This document shows, in pieces, positions 8,695 to 17,400 of a DNA stretch of 64,000 nucleotides. The notes beneath the pieces were generated by a model. The model had not been told where the DNA came from. It worked only from the letters and a program-made list of their open reading frames with translations, and searched no databases. The position numbers and the translations under genes are program-made. The DNA is from Candidatus Symbiopectobacterium sp. NZEC151 (GTDB lineage: Bacteria > Pseudomonadota > Gammaproteobacteria > Enterobacterales > Enterobacteriaceae). The stretch's first letter is position 1. Every line of letters begins with the position of its first letter. Where the stretch lies: NCBI RefSeq assembly GCF_025962655.1, contig NZ_JAGFPE010000001.1, positions 1,054,001-1,118,000 of the forward strand. The letters run 5' to 3'.

Positions 8695-8825
8695 ACGCCC
8701 GTTATTAACAAGATTATTAAAAACGGTCATTTTAAACATCCGTAAAAAATGCCCGTTTTGTAGCTATTTTATTAAATCGGTCATTGCCAATGTGGTTTTA
8801 CGCAATAATTTTCTCAAACGGTCAT
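8695..8825. promoter_or_regulatory. Array of five putative FucR operator half-sites
   Basis: Copies of AAACGGTCAT lie at 8721-8730 (exact), 8775-8784 (AATCGGTCAT) and 8816-8825 (exact) on the plus strand. Minus-strand copies lie at 8695-8704 (TAACGGGCGT) and 8749-8758 (AAACGGGCAT). The first four form two inverted pairs of identical geometry, with starts 26 bases apart and pairs 54 bases apart. The array sits between the divergent fucose operons and upstream of the CRP-like sites, as expected for operators of FucR, a DeoR-family activator encoded in the same cluster. Confidence 0.6.
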
Positions 8826-8842
8826 GCCATCACGCTAATTAA

Positions 8843-8858
8843 GGTGATGGCAATCACA
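8843..8858. promoter_or_regulatory. CRP-like site 1
   Basis: GGTGA-N6-TCACA matches nine of ten positions of the TGTGA-N6-TCACA consensus. Fucose operons are catabolite-controlled in enterobacteria. Confidence 0.6.
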
Positions 8859-8881
8859 TAAAAACACCAAGCATTGTCAAA

Positions 8882-8897
8882 TGTGACAAGCATCATA
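8882..8897. promoter_or_regulatory. CRP-like site 2
   Basis: TGTGA-N6-TCATA matches nine of ten consensus positions. It lies 39 bases right of CRP-like site 1 and about 160 bases before fucP. Confidence 0.6.
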
Positions 8898-9058
8898 TTA
8901 AACGACGTGGTTTATTTGAAAATCAATTCATGCGTTCACCCGGCGTATTGATTTATTTATCCGGTGCATCCCCGAACTCGCATAAATTTGCGATTCGAAC
9001 AGAATGCGAACTGCACGCCAATGGCTGTTGAACACCCTTCTGAACTGATGAGGTTGCT

Positions 9059-10369
9059 ATGGGAAACACAACGATACAAACGCAGAGCTTCCGGGCTGTG
9101 GATACAGGACAAACAAAGCGTTACATCATTCCATTCGCGCTGCTCTGCTCTTTGTTTTTTCTTTGGGCGGTCGCCAATAATTTGAATGACATTCTATTAC
9201 CGCAATTTCAGCAGGCCTTTACCCTGACAAATTTTCAGGCTGGGTTGATCCAATCCGCTTTCTATTTTGGTTATTTTATCATTCCCATTCCCGCAGGAAT
9301 TCTGATGAAAAAACTCAGCTATAAAGCAGGGATTATTACCGGGCTATTTTTGTACGCGATTGGCGCCGCCTTATTCTGGCCTGCCGCCGAGATGATGAAT
9401 TACGCGTTATTCTTGATTGGGCTGTTTATTATTGCTGCCGGACTCGGTTGTCTTGAAACCGCAGCCAATCCTTTTGTAACGGTATTAGGACCAGAAAGCG
9501 GTGGGCATTTCCGTCTCAATTTAGCGCAAACCTTCAACTCCTTTGGCGCTATTATTGCGGTGGTCTTTGGGCAAAGTCTTATTTTATCCAATGTGCCACA
9601 CCAACCGCAGGAGGTGCTTGATAATATGGCACCAGAACAACTCAGTGCCTATAAACACAGTCTGGTGTTATCGGTACAAACGCCTTATCTGATTATTGTT
9701 GCAGTGGTACTCATCGTTGCACTGCTGATCGTGTTTGCCAAATTCCCTACGCTGCAAAGTGAGGAGCACCCTGATAGCGCGCAAGGATCGTTCAGTGCAT
9801 CGTTTACTCGTCTGGTTCGCATCCGTCACTGGCGCTGGGCCGTGCTAGCGCAGTTTTGCTACGTCGGCGCACAAACCGCCTGCTGGAGCTATCTGATTCG
9901 CTACGCCATCGAAGAGATCCCCGGCATGACGCCCGGTTTCGCCGCCAACTATCTGACGGGCACCATGGTGTGTTTCTTTATTGGCCGCTTCACCGGCACC
10001 TGGCTCATCAGCCGTTTTGCACCACATAAAGTACTGGCGGCCTATGCCCTGCTCGCCATGATGCTGTGCCTCCTCTCGGCAGTCAGCGGTGGGCATCTCG
10101 GGCTGTTGGCCCTGACCCTGTGCAGTGCGTTTATGTCGATTCAATATCCAACCATTTTTTCATTGGGTATCAAAAACCTGGGACAGGATACCAAATACGG
10201 TTCGTCCTTTATCGTCATGACCATCATTGGTGGCGGCATCGTTACGCCGGTGATGGGGTTTGTCAGCGATGCCGCCGGCAATATCCCGACCGCCGAACTG
10301 GTGCCAGCGGCCTGCTTCGCCATCATCTTTATTTTTGCCCGTTTCCGTTCACAAACGGCAACCCACTAA
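9059..10369 (+). CDS. fucP: L-fucose:H+ symporter FucP
   Basis: 436 residues with about twelve membrane helices, major facilitator superfamily, near the E. coli length. Typical segments are KRYIIPFALLCSLFFLWAVA, then NNLNDILLPQFQQAF, and in the middle GCLETAANPFVTVLGP. The protonation-site Asp and substrate-site Glu of FucP occur in these stretches (NLND and LETAANPF). It brings L-fucose into the cytoplasm with a proton. First gene of fucPIKUR; 30 bases separate it from fucI. Confidence 0.95.
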   Translation: MGNTTIQTQSFRAVDTGQTKRYIIPFALLCSLFFLWAVANNLNDILLPQFQQAFTLTNFQAGLIQSAFYFGYFIIPIPAGILMKKLSYKAGIITGLFLYAIGAALFWPAAEMMNYALFLIGLFIIAAGLGCLETAANPFVTVLGPESGGHFRLNLAQTFNSFGAIIAVVFGQSLILSNVPHQPQEVLDNMAPEQLSAYKHSLVLSVQTPYLIIVAVVLIVALLIVFAKFPTLQSEEHPDSAQGSFSASFTRLVRIRHWRWAVLAQFCYVGAQTACWSYLIRYAIEEIPGMTPGFAANYLTGTMVCFFIGRFTGTWLISRFAPHKVLAAYALLAMMLCLLSAVSGGHLGLLALTLCSAFMSIQYPTIFSLGIKNLGQDTKYGSSFIVMTIIGGGIVTPVMGFVSDAAGNIPTAELVPAACFAIIFIFARFRSQTATH

Positions 10370-10399
10370 CGCTTTATCCGTATAACGTGAGGAATTGTG

Positions 10400-12175
10400 A
10401 TGAAAAAAAGTAATTTACCCAAAATTGGCATTCGTCCGGTGATCGATGGGCGTCGTATGGGCGTGCGAGAATCGCTCGACGTGCAAACCATGAATATGGC
10501 AAAAGCCACCGCCGCGTTGATTACCGAAAAACTCCGTCATGCCAACGGTGCAAATATTGAGTGTGTGATTGCGGATACCTGCATTGCCGGCATGGCGGAG
10601 TCCGCCGCCTGCGAAGAAAAATTCAGCAGCCAGAACGTTGGCGTCACCATTACCGTAACGCCGTGCTGGTGTTACGGCAGTGAAACCATCGATATGGATC
10701 CCCTGCACCCGAAAGCCATCTGGGGCTTCAACGGCACGGAACGTCCGGGAGCGGTTTATCTGGCTGCGGCGCTGGCCGCACACAGCCAGAAAGGCCTTCC
10801 CGCATTCTCCATTTATGGTCATGACGTTCAGGATGCCAACGACACCTCGATTCCTGCCGACGTTGAAGAAAAACTGCTGCGCTTCGCGCGTGCCGGTTTG
10901 GCCGTTGCCAGCATGAAAGGCAAAAGCTATCTCTCGGTCGGCGGTGTCTCGATGGGCATTGCCGGTTCCATCGTCGATCATAATTTCTTCGAATCCTGGC
11001 TCGGCATGAAAGTCCAGTCCGTCGATATGACCGAACTGCGCCGCCGTATCGATCACAAGATCTATGATGAGGCCGAACTGGAAATGGCCTTAGCCTGGGC
11101 GGATAAACACTTCCGCTATGGCGAAGACAAGAATGCGCAGCAGTATAAACGTAACGCCGAGCAGAGCCACGCCGTGCTGAAAGAGGGCCTGCTGATGGCA
11201 ATCTGTATCCGCGACATGATGCAAGGCAATAAGACGCTGGCGGAAAAAGGTCTGGTGGAAGAATCGCTCGGCTATAACGCCATCGCGGCGGGTTTCCAGG
11301 GACAACGCCACTGGACCGATCAATACCCCAATGGTGACACCGCTGAGGCGTTGCTGAACAGCTCGTTTGACTGGAATGGCGTGCGTGAACCTTTTGTCGT
11401 GGCCACTGAAAACGACAGCCTTAACGGTGTTGCGATGTTGCTGGGCCATCAGCTAACCGGAACTGCCCAGGTGTTTGCCGATGTGCGCACCTACTGGTCA
11501 CCGGAGGCGGTTAAACGAGTGACGGGTCAGTCACTGAGCGGTTTGGCCGAGCATGGCATCATTCACCTGATCAACTCCGGCTCTGCCGCACTGGATGGTT
11601 CCTGCGCGCAGCGCGACAGCGAAGGCAAACCGACCATGAAGCCACACTGGGAGATCACCCAGCAAGAGGCCGACGCCTGCCTGGCCGCCACCGAGTGGTG
11701 CCCGGCGATCCATGAATACTTCCGTGGCGGCGGTTACTCTTCTCGCTTCCTGACCGAAGGCGGTGTGCCGTTTACCATGACACGCGTCAACATCATCAAG
11801 GGGTTAGGTCCGGTATTGCAGATTGCTGAAGGCTGGAGCGTCGAATTGCCCAAAACCGTGCACGACCAGCTTGATGCACGCACCGACTCCACCTGGCCCA
11901 CAACCTGGTTTGCCCCACGCCTCACCGGCAAAGGCCCCTTCACCGATGTCTATTCGGTGATGGCGAATTGGGGCGCGAACCACGGCGTGTTGACCATCGG
12001 TCACGTGGGTGCCGATTTCATCACCCTCGCCGCGATGTTGCGGATCCCTGTGTGCATGCACAACGTGGATGAAGCCAACATCTATCGTCCTTCGGCGTGG
12101 GCGGCGCATGGTATGGATAGCGAGGGTCAGGACTATCGCGCCTGCCAGAATTACGGCCCGATCTACAAACGTTAA
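10400..12175 (+). CDS. fucI: L-fucose isomerase FucI
   Basis: 591 residues, exactly the E. coli length, and collinear throughout. It converts L-fucose to L-fuculose with Mn2+ in the cytoplasm as a hexamer. The metal and catalytic residues of the family fall in conserved stretches [16 protein letters not shown] and [13 protein letters not shown], and the C-terminus [17 protein letters not shown] is intact. The start is the ATG of [10 protein letters not shown], seven bases after GAGGA; an adjacent GTG is less likely. Confidence 0.97.
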   Translation: MKKSNLPKIGIRPVIDGRRMGVRESLDVQTMNMAKATAALITEKLRHANGANIECVIADTCIAGMAESAACEEKFSSQNVGVTITVTPCWCYGSETIDMDPLHPKAIWGFNGTERPGAVYLAAALAAHSQKGLPAFSIYGHDVQDANDTSIPADVEEKLLRFARAGLAVASMKGKSYLSVGGVSMGIAGSIVDHNFFESWLGMKVQSVDMTELRRRIDHKIYDEAELEMALAWADKHFRYGEDKNAQQYKRNAEQSHAVLKEGLLMAICIRDMMQGNKTLAEKGLVEESLGYNAIAAGFQGQRHWTDQYPNGDTAEALLNSSFDWNGVREPFVVATENDSLNGVAMLLGHQLTGTAQVFADVRTYWSPEAVKRVTGQSLSGLAEHGIIHLINSGSAALDGSCAQRDSEGKPTMKPHWEITQQEADACLAATEWCPAIHEYFRGGGYSSRFLTEGGVPFTMTRVNIIKGLGPVLQIAEGWSVELPKTVHDQLDARTDSTWPTTWFAPRLTGKGPFTDVYSVMANWGANHGVLTIGHVGADFITLAAMLRIPVCMHNVDEANIYRPSAWAAHGMDSEGQDYRACQNYGPIYKR

Positions 12176-12181
12176 TCCGTC

Positions 12182-12218
12182 ACGCCCTCCGGCCGTAGGG
12201 AGGGCGTCTTTTTTGTTT
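12182..12218 (+). terminator. Terminator-like hairpin inside the fuc operon
   Basis: ACGCCCTCC (12182-12190) pairs perfectly with GGAGGGCGT (12199-12207), followed by CTTTTTTGTTT. This has the form of a rho-independent terminator, but it lies between fucI and fucK on the coding strand. It would lower kinase and regulator expression relative to fucP and fucI. Confidence 0.75.
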
Positions 12219-12229
12219 CAGGAGCGGTT

Positions 12230-13648
12230 ATGAAACAAGACGTTATGCTGGTGCTCGACTGTGGTGCCACCAATGTGCGAGCCATCGCCGTCAATCGCCA
12301 GGGAAAAATCATCACGCGCGCCTCGGTTGCCAATGCCAGCGAACGCGCCGCAGAAAATGGCAACTGGCATCAATGGTCGCTGGAGGCAATTTTGCAACGC
12401 TTTGCCGACTGTTGCAGAAAAATCAGCGCAGAACTGGCAGCGTGCCGTATTCGCGGCATCACGGTAACCACCTTCGGTGTGGACGGTGCACTCGTTGATA
12501 AACAGGGTGAATTGCTCTATCCGGTCATCAGTTGGAAATGCCCGCGCACGGCGGCCATCATGGAAGATATCCGCCGCGTTATGCCACCGCAACAGCTTCA
12601 GGAGATTTCCGGCGTCGGGGCTTTCAGTTTCAATACCTTGTACAAGTTGGTGTGGCTTAAACAACATCACCCGCAGTTACTGGCGCAGGCACACGCCTGG
12701 CTGTTTATTTCCTCGCTGATCAACCAGCGTTTAACCTGCGAATTCACCACCGATATCACCATGGCCGGCACCAGCCAGATGTTGGACATTCAGCAACGTG
12801 ACTTCAGCCCGACAATTTTGCAGGCTGCGGGCCTCCCTCGCCGCCTTTTTCCACGCCTGGTGGCGGCAGGCGACGTGATTGGCACACTGCGGCCAGCGGC
12901 GGCAAACACACTGGGGTTGCCTGCGGGAATCCCGGTTATCGCTACCGGGCACGATACCCAGTTCGCACTGTTTGGTGCTGGCGCAGACCAGGATGAACCG
13001 GTGCTCTCTTCAGGTACATGGGAAATTCTGATGGTGCGCAGCGCAGCGGTAGACACACGGCTGCTTAGTCAACATCCTGGTTCGACCTGCGAATTGGATA
13101 GCCAGACTGGCCGTTTTAACCCCGGTATGCAATGGCTGGCGTCCGGGGTGTTGGAGTGGGTGCGTAAGCTGTTGTGGACACCAGAAACCCCGTGGCAGAC
13201 GTTAATTGACGAGGCGGGCCCGATTCCGGCCGGCGCCGAAGGTGTCAAAATGCACTGTAACCTGCTCAATGGTCAGAATGCGGGCTGGCAAGGCGTGACG
13301 CTCAATACCACGCGCGGGCATTTTTATCGCGCCGCGTTGGAAGGGTTGACCGAACAGCTACAGAGAAATCTGCATACGCTGGAAAACATTGGTCACTTTA
13401 GCGCAAAAGAGTTATTGCTGGTCGGCGGAGGCAGCCGCAACACGCTGTGGAATCAGATCAAAGCCAACCTGCTTAACATCCCGATCAAAGTGCTGGATGA
13501 GGCTGAAACCACGGTCATCGGTGCCGCCCTGTTCGGCTGGTACGGCGTGGGTGAATTTGCCAGCCCGGAGCTGGCGCGAGCGCAGATACACTATCAATAC
13601 CGCTATTTCTATCCGCAAACCGAACCCGAATTTACCGAGGAAGCGTGA
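12230..13648 (+). CDS. fucK: L-fuculokinase FucK
   Basis: 472 residues of the FGGY carbohydrate-kinase family. It phosphorylates L-fuculose to L-fuculose-1-phosphate using ATP. The N-terminal phosphate-binding loop [14 protein letters not shown] and the second-domain motif [20 protein letters not shown] are present, as is the family's [19 protein letters not shown] lies six bases before ATG. It ends one base before the fucU start, so the two are probably translationally coupled. Confidence 0.96.
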   Translation: MKQDVMLVLDCGATNVRAIAVNRQGKIITRASVANASERAAENGNWHQWSLEAILQRFADCCRKISAELAACRIRGITVTTFGVDGALVDKQGELLYPVISWKCPRTAAIMEDIRRVMPPQQLQEISGVGAFSFNTLYKLVWLKQHHPQLLAQAHAWLFISSLINQRLTCEFTTDITMAGTSQMLDIQQRDFSPTILQAAGLPRRLFPRLVAAGDVIGTLRPAAANTLGLPAGIPVIATGHDTQFALFGAGADQDEPVLSSGTWEILMVRSAAVDTRLLSQHPGSTCELDSQTGRFNPGMQWLASGVLEWVRKLLWTPETPWQTLIDEAGPIPAGAEGVKMHCNLLNGQNAGWQGVTLNTTRGHFYRAALEGLTEQLQRNLHTLENIGHFSAKELLLVGGGSRNTLWNQIKANLLNIPIKVLDEAETTVIGAALFGWYGVGEFASPELARAQIHYQYRYFYPQTEPEFTEEA

Positions 13649-13649
13649 G

Positions 13650-14072
13650 ATGCTTAAAACAATTTCGCCATTAATTTCTCCCGATTTACTGAAAGTGCTT
13701 GCCGAAATGGGGCACGGAGATGAAATCATTTTTTCCGATGCCCATTTCCCGGCTCACAGTCTGGGTCCGCAGGTGATTCGCGCCGACGGTCTACGGGTCA
13801 GCGATTTGCTGCACGCCATCATTCCGCTGTTTGAGTTGGACAGCTATGCGCCACCGTTGGTGATGATGGCGGCGGTGACCGGCGATAGTCTCGATCCTGA
13901 GGTTGAAGCACGCTATCGCAACGCGCTGTCGCGGCAAAGCCCCTGCCCTGATATCACACGCATCGACCGATTTGCTTTTTATCAGCGGGCGCAAAAAGCC
14001 TTTGCGATCGTTATCACAGGCGAGCGCGCCAAGTACGGAAATATTCTTTTAAAAAAAGGAGTAACGCCGTAA
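13650..14072 (+). CDS. fucU: L-fucose mutarotase FucU
   Basis: 140 residues, the E. coli length, nearly identical in pattern ([20 protein letters not shown] and [20 protein letters not shown]). It interconverts alpha and beta anomers of L-fucose; RbsD/FucU fold, with the catalytic His in the DAHFPAH segment. Its start ATG follows the fucK stop after one base. An open frame extends upstream into fucK but is out of step with the family. Confidence 0.96.
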   Translation: MLKTISPLISPDLLKVLAEMGHGDEIIFSDAHFPAHSLGPQVIRADGLRVSDLLHAIIPLFELDSYAPPLVMMAAVTGDSLDPEVEARYRNALSRQSPCPDITRIDRFAFYQRAQKAFAIVITGERAKYGNILLKKGVTP

Positions 14073-14081
14073 TCTCATGCC

Positions 14082-14108
14082 AGAACGCCCGCCTGATGTG
14101 GGCGTTCT
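14082..14108 (+). other. Hairpin between fucU and fucR
   Basis: AGAACGCCC (14082-14090) pairs with GGGCGTTCT (14100-14108). It lacks a U-tract, so it is more likely an mRNA-processing or stability element than a strong terminator. Confidence 0.5.
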
Positions 14109-14131
14109 GCGAAATGATGGGGTGAGAGAGA

Positions 14132-14866
14132 ATGAAAGCGGCACGCCAGCACGCAATCGTCGAACTGCTGATGAATCAAAACAGCCTGACCACCGAAGCT
14201 TTGTCGCTACAGTTGAATGTCAGTAAGGAAACCGTTCGTCGCGATCTCAGCGAACTGCAATCACAAGGGAAAGTGTCACGTAAACACGGTCGCGCCAAGG
14301 TCATTCATCGCGAAAGCCACGACAGCGGCGATCCCTTTCATATCCGACTCAAAAGCCACTATGCTCACAAGGCGGATATCACCCGTGAGGCGCTCGCCTG
14401 GATCGAGCCGGGAATGGTGATTGCACTGGATGCCAGCTCCACCTGCTGGTATCTGGCTCGCCAGTTGCCCGATGTTGAGATTCACGTATTTACCAATAGC
14501 CAGCCGGTATGCCAGGCGTTGAGTAAGCGCGAGCACATTCAGCTCACCTGCTCAGGCGGCACCTTGCAGAGAAAGTATGGCTGCTACGTCAATACGTCAC
14601 TGATCTCACAGCTTAAATCGCTCGACATCGATCTGTTTATCTTCTCCTGCGAGGGCATTGACAGCAATGGGGTACTGTGGGATTCCAATGCCATCAACGC
14701 CGACTTTAAATCAGTATTGCTCAAGCGCGCCTCACAGTCGTTATTGCTGCTCGACAAGAGTAAGTTTGATCGCTCCGGCGAAGCACAGATTGGGCATCTT
14801 GATGATGTGACACACATTATTTCTGATGCCAATGCCGGGGCTAGCGCAGCGGCAAAAGCACTCTGA
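14132..14866 (+). CDS. fucR: L-fucose operon activator FucR (DeoR family)
   Basis: 244 residues. N-terminal DeoR winged helix (ARQHAIVELLMNQNSLTTEA, then SKETVRRDLSELQSQGKVSR), then a sugar-phosphate-binding domain with ALDASSTCWYLARQLPD and LFIFSCEGIDSNGVLWD. In E. coli FucR responds to L-fuculose-1-phosphate and activates both fuc operons. Last gene of the fucPIKUR order. The operator array at 8695-8825 is its likely target. Confidence 0.95.
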   Translation: MKAARQHAIVELLMNQNSLTTEALSLQLNVSKETVRRDLSELQSQGKVSRKHGRAKVIHRESHDSGDPFHIRLKSHYAHKADITREALAWIEPGMVIALDASSTCWYLARQLPDVEIHVFTNSQPVCQALSKREHIQLTCSGGTLQRKYGCYVNTSLISQLKSLDIDLFIFSCEGIDSNGVLWDSNAINADFKSVLLKRASQSLLLLDKSKFDRSGEAQIGHLDDVTHIISDANAGASAAAKAL

Positions 14867-14916
14867 GTACGGTGCCCTTGCCTCCTTAACGCTGCGCTGA
14901 CAAGCATTATTGTGGG

Positions 14917-16581
14917 TCAAGCAACGGGAATCGGCTCTCGACAGGGCGCAAACACATCCAGTTCGGGTTGGTACACGGTGCTATGAACATCAAACAAGCC
15001 CAACAGGGAATGATACAAATTGTCGTGACTGTAGTCCTTGTTGTCGGCGTTTTTCCGCAGACAAGCGAGGTTAAGGTGGGCTTGTTGGGCAAATGTCGGT
15101 GAGAACCACATCACCATCGGCACCTGCGTTTGCTCCTTAGGCGCAATGATATAAGGCGTCCCGTGCAAATACATCCCCCGCTCTCCCAGTGACTCGCCGT
15201 GATCGGAAACGTAAATCATGGCTACATCACGCTGCTCGGAATAGCGTTGCAACACGTCAATGGTTTTGCCCAGCATCCGGTCGGTGTAGACCAGCGTGTT
15301 GTCGTAAGTGTTGGTGAGCGCTTCATTGGTGCACTTCTGGATCTGATTGCTGTCACAGGTGGGGCTGAAGGTTTTGTCTTGTGCCGGGTAGCGTTCGAAG
15401 TACGTTGGACCATGGCTGCCCAGTTGGTGCAACACGATCAGCATATCACCCTGCCTGGCATCAATGCGGGCGCTGAGTTGGTGCAGCAGCACATCGTCAT
15501 AACAGGTTCCATCCTTGTTGACACATTGCTCGACAATGTTCAGCGTCGGCATATCCTCGGAAGGCACGCGCGCGCAGACCCCTTTACACCCCCCGTTGTT
15601 ATTGTTGCGCCACAAGAGGTGTATGCCGGTGCGTTGCAGGATGTCGAGCAGATTCTCTTCGGTAGCTGCACGCACTTCATCGTAGCGCGAACGGGTCATA
15701 CGCGAGAACATACAGGGCAGAGAAATCGCAGTGGCCGTACCGCAGGATGAGACATGTTTAAAACTGATGATGTCTTCGCGCTGCGACAAGGATGGGTTGG
15801 TCGCACGCGGATAGCCATTAAGCTCAACGTTCTGCGCTCGCGCCGTTTCGCCCACCACGACAATCACCAACTTGGGGCGCTGACCAGCCGCCGCCGCAGG
15901 ACGTGTGGCATCTGCGGCCACAATACGCAACAACTGTGATTTCGTACGTTTCAGGTAGCGTTTCAGGTAGCCGTTGGTGTTGCGCACCACGTTAAAGGGC
16001 AGCGCTTGATCCTTGATTTGCAGATTATTGCGCAGCAGCGAGGCGTAGTCTTTGTAGAACGCCATGGTCACCACGGCCAGCACCGCGACTGTCACCAGTA
16101 CATTGCCGAGCCACCACAGCACGGCTTGCGACAGCCGCCCGGTCTTTTGGGTCGGCAAGCACACCATCGCTACCGCAGGCAACACGCCAAGCGCAATAAT
16201 GGTGAGCAGCAGGGGGATGGAAAAGTACGAGGTGAGTTCTGCCTGATTGGTCTCGAACACGTTCTGTATCATGCTGCGATCGATTAACACGTTGTAATAG
16301 AGCATGAAGTAGCTGCAACTGGCACTGATGACAACCAGCAACGCCAGCAGCGGTTTGCGCACATACGGCAAGACCAAAACTGGCGTGAGCAATAAATTGA
16401 AAAGGCAAAAAAAGAACACCGGTAGGCTGATAAAGAACAGTAAACTGTGGAGACTGTTGACTTCCACGTTGGACCATAGCGTTTGCCATAGCGCCACGTT
16501 ACCCACGGTGGTGAAGAACAATGCGGCTACCCAGGTCAGTTGTACCGAGTTGAACCGCAGGGATATCAGATATTTATACAC
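14917..16581 (-). CDS. eptA: Lipid A phosphoethanolamine transferase EptA
   Basis: About 554 residues. Five N-terminal membrane helices (~residues 10-170) are followed by a periplasmic sulfatase-fold domain. The nucleophile Thr is in SSCGTATAISLPCMFS and zinc-binding residues are in VVVGETARAQN and YVSDHGESLGERGMYLHG. Six or more periplasmic cysteines suit the family's disulfides. It transfers phosphoethanolamine from phosphatidylethanolamine to lipid A, lowering polymyxin binding. GTG at 16581 (site TGGGAA six bases upstream) gives the usual length; the frame also allows TTG at 16620. Divergent from the two-component system. Confidence 0.93.
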   Translation of the reverse strand: MYKYLISLRFNSVQLTWVAALFFTTVGNVALWQTLWSNVEVNSLHSLLFFISLPVFFFCLFNLLLTPVLVLPYVRKPLLALLVVISASCSYFMLYYNVLIDRSMIQNVFETNQAELTSYFSIPLLLTIIALGVLPAVAMVCLPTQKTGRLSQAVLWWLGNVLVTVAVLAVVTMAFYKDYASLLRNNLQIKDQALPFNVVRNTNGYLKRYLKRTKSQLLRIVAADATRPAAAAGQRPKLVIVVVGETARAQNVELNGYPRATNPSLSQREDIISFKHVSSCGTATAISLPCMFSRMTRSRYDEVRAATEENLLDILQRTGIHLLWRNNNNGGCKGVCARVPSEDMPTLNIVEQCVNKDGTCYDDVLLHQLSARIDARQGDMLIVLHQLGSHGPTYFERYPAQDKTFSPTCDSNQIQKCTNEALTNTYDNTLVYTDRMLGKTIDVLQRYSEQRDVAMIYVSDHGESLGERGMYLHGTPYIIAPKEQTQVPMVMWFSPTFAQQAHLNLACLRKNADNKDYSHDNLYHSLLGLFDVHSTVYQPELDVFAPCREPIPVA

Positions 16582-16640
16582 GCGCAATTCCCAACGAATA
16601 AAGAGTCTGCGCAGTATCAAAAAGTGGATGTCAGGAAGTT

Positions 16641-16657
16641 GTTAAGATGCCGTTTAT
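16641..16657. promoter_or_regulatory. Possible PmrA-like box between eptA and the response regulator
   Basis: GTTAAG-N5-GTTTAT resembles the PmrA (BasR) box, a direct repeat of (C/T)TTAA(G/T) with a five-base spacer. Three of the twelve half-site positions mismatch, so support is modest. The site is in the 98-base divergent gap. Confidence 0.3.
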
Positions 16658-16679
16658 CTTTTTAGGATGCCGATGACCC

Positions 16680-17390
16680 ATGACACGCCTGCTTATCATT
16701 GAAGACAACCCAGAGCTGGTGGCAAATCTGTACGGTTTTTTTGAGCCGCTGGGCTATGTGCTGGACGATGCGCGTGACGGAGCCACAGGTCTGCACATGG
16801 CTACGCAGAATGACTATGACGCCATTTTGTTGGATCTGATGCTGCCGCGGCTGGACGGTATGACGCTATGCAGCAAACTCCGGGTGGAATTTCAGAATCC
16901 CGTGCCGGTACTGATGCTGACCGCACGCGATCCCGTAGAAGACCGCGTACAGGGCTTGGCGCTGGGTGCCGACGATTATCTGGTCAAGCCCTTTTCACTC
17001 AAGGAACTTGACGCCCGCATCAAGGCGCTGGTGCGCCGTGCCCAAGGCCGACAGGTAGAAGGCACACTGGTCTGGGAAGACTTGCTGGTGGACACTCGCG
17101 CACCGCAGGCATGGCGCCAGGGCCAGACCATCAACCTGACCCCCACCACGCATAAATTGCTGCTGTGTCTGGTACGCGCCGCACCTGGCGTGGTTAAAAA
17201 ACAGCAGATGGAATACCTGCTGTGGGGCGACGAACCGCCTGAAAGTGGTGCGTTGCGCACACACATTCATGACCTGCGCCTGCGAATTGACAAAAACTTC
17301 ACATCTGCTCTGATAGAAACGGTGCATGGCGTCGGTTTACGTCTCCATACGCCCGGGGAGGTTACGCCGGAATTATCACACAGCGAGTAG
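16680..17390 (+). CDS. OmpR/PhoB-family response regulator
   Basis: 236 residues. Receiver domain (1-~115) with acidic pocket IIEDN, phosphoacceptor Asp52 in AILLDLMLPRLDG and conserved Lys in DYLVKPFSLKEL. The winged-helix output domain (~130-228) ends with the usual LIETVHGVGLRLH. Its sensor kinase follows after ten bases. Because it is divergent from eptA it may regulate lipid A modification like PmrA/BasR, but sequence resemblance to PmrA is not specific enough to name it. Confidence 0.88.
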   Translation: MTRLLIIEDNPELVANLYGFFEPLGYVLDDARDGATGLHMATQNDYDAILLDLMLPRLDGMTLCSKLRVEFQNPVPVLMLTARDPVEDRVQGLALGADDYLVKPFSLKELDARIKALVRRAQGRQVEGTLVWEDLLVDTRAPQAWRQGQTINLTPTTHKLLLCLVRAAPGVVKKQQMEYLLWGDEPPESGALRTHIHDLRLRIDKNFTSALIETVHGVGLRLHTPGEVTPELSHSE

Positions 17391-17400
17391 AACCACCATC

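Larger units (their letters stand above)
8494..9058. other. fucA-fucP divergent control region
   Basis: 565 AT-rich bases without a gene. It holds five copies of an AAACGG(T/G)CAT-like motif (8695-8825), a nine-base inverted repeat TGCCATCAC/GTGATGGCA (8825-8833/8844-8852) and two CRP-like sites (8843-8858 and 8882-8897), all described separately. The fucP ribosome-binding site is GAGG shortly before 9059. Confidence 0.8.
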
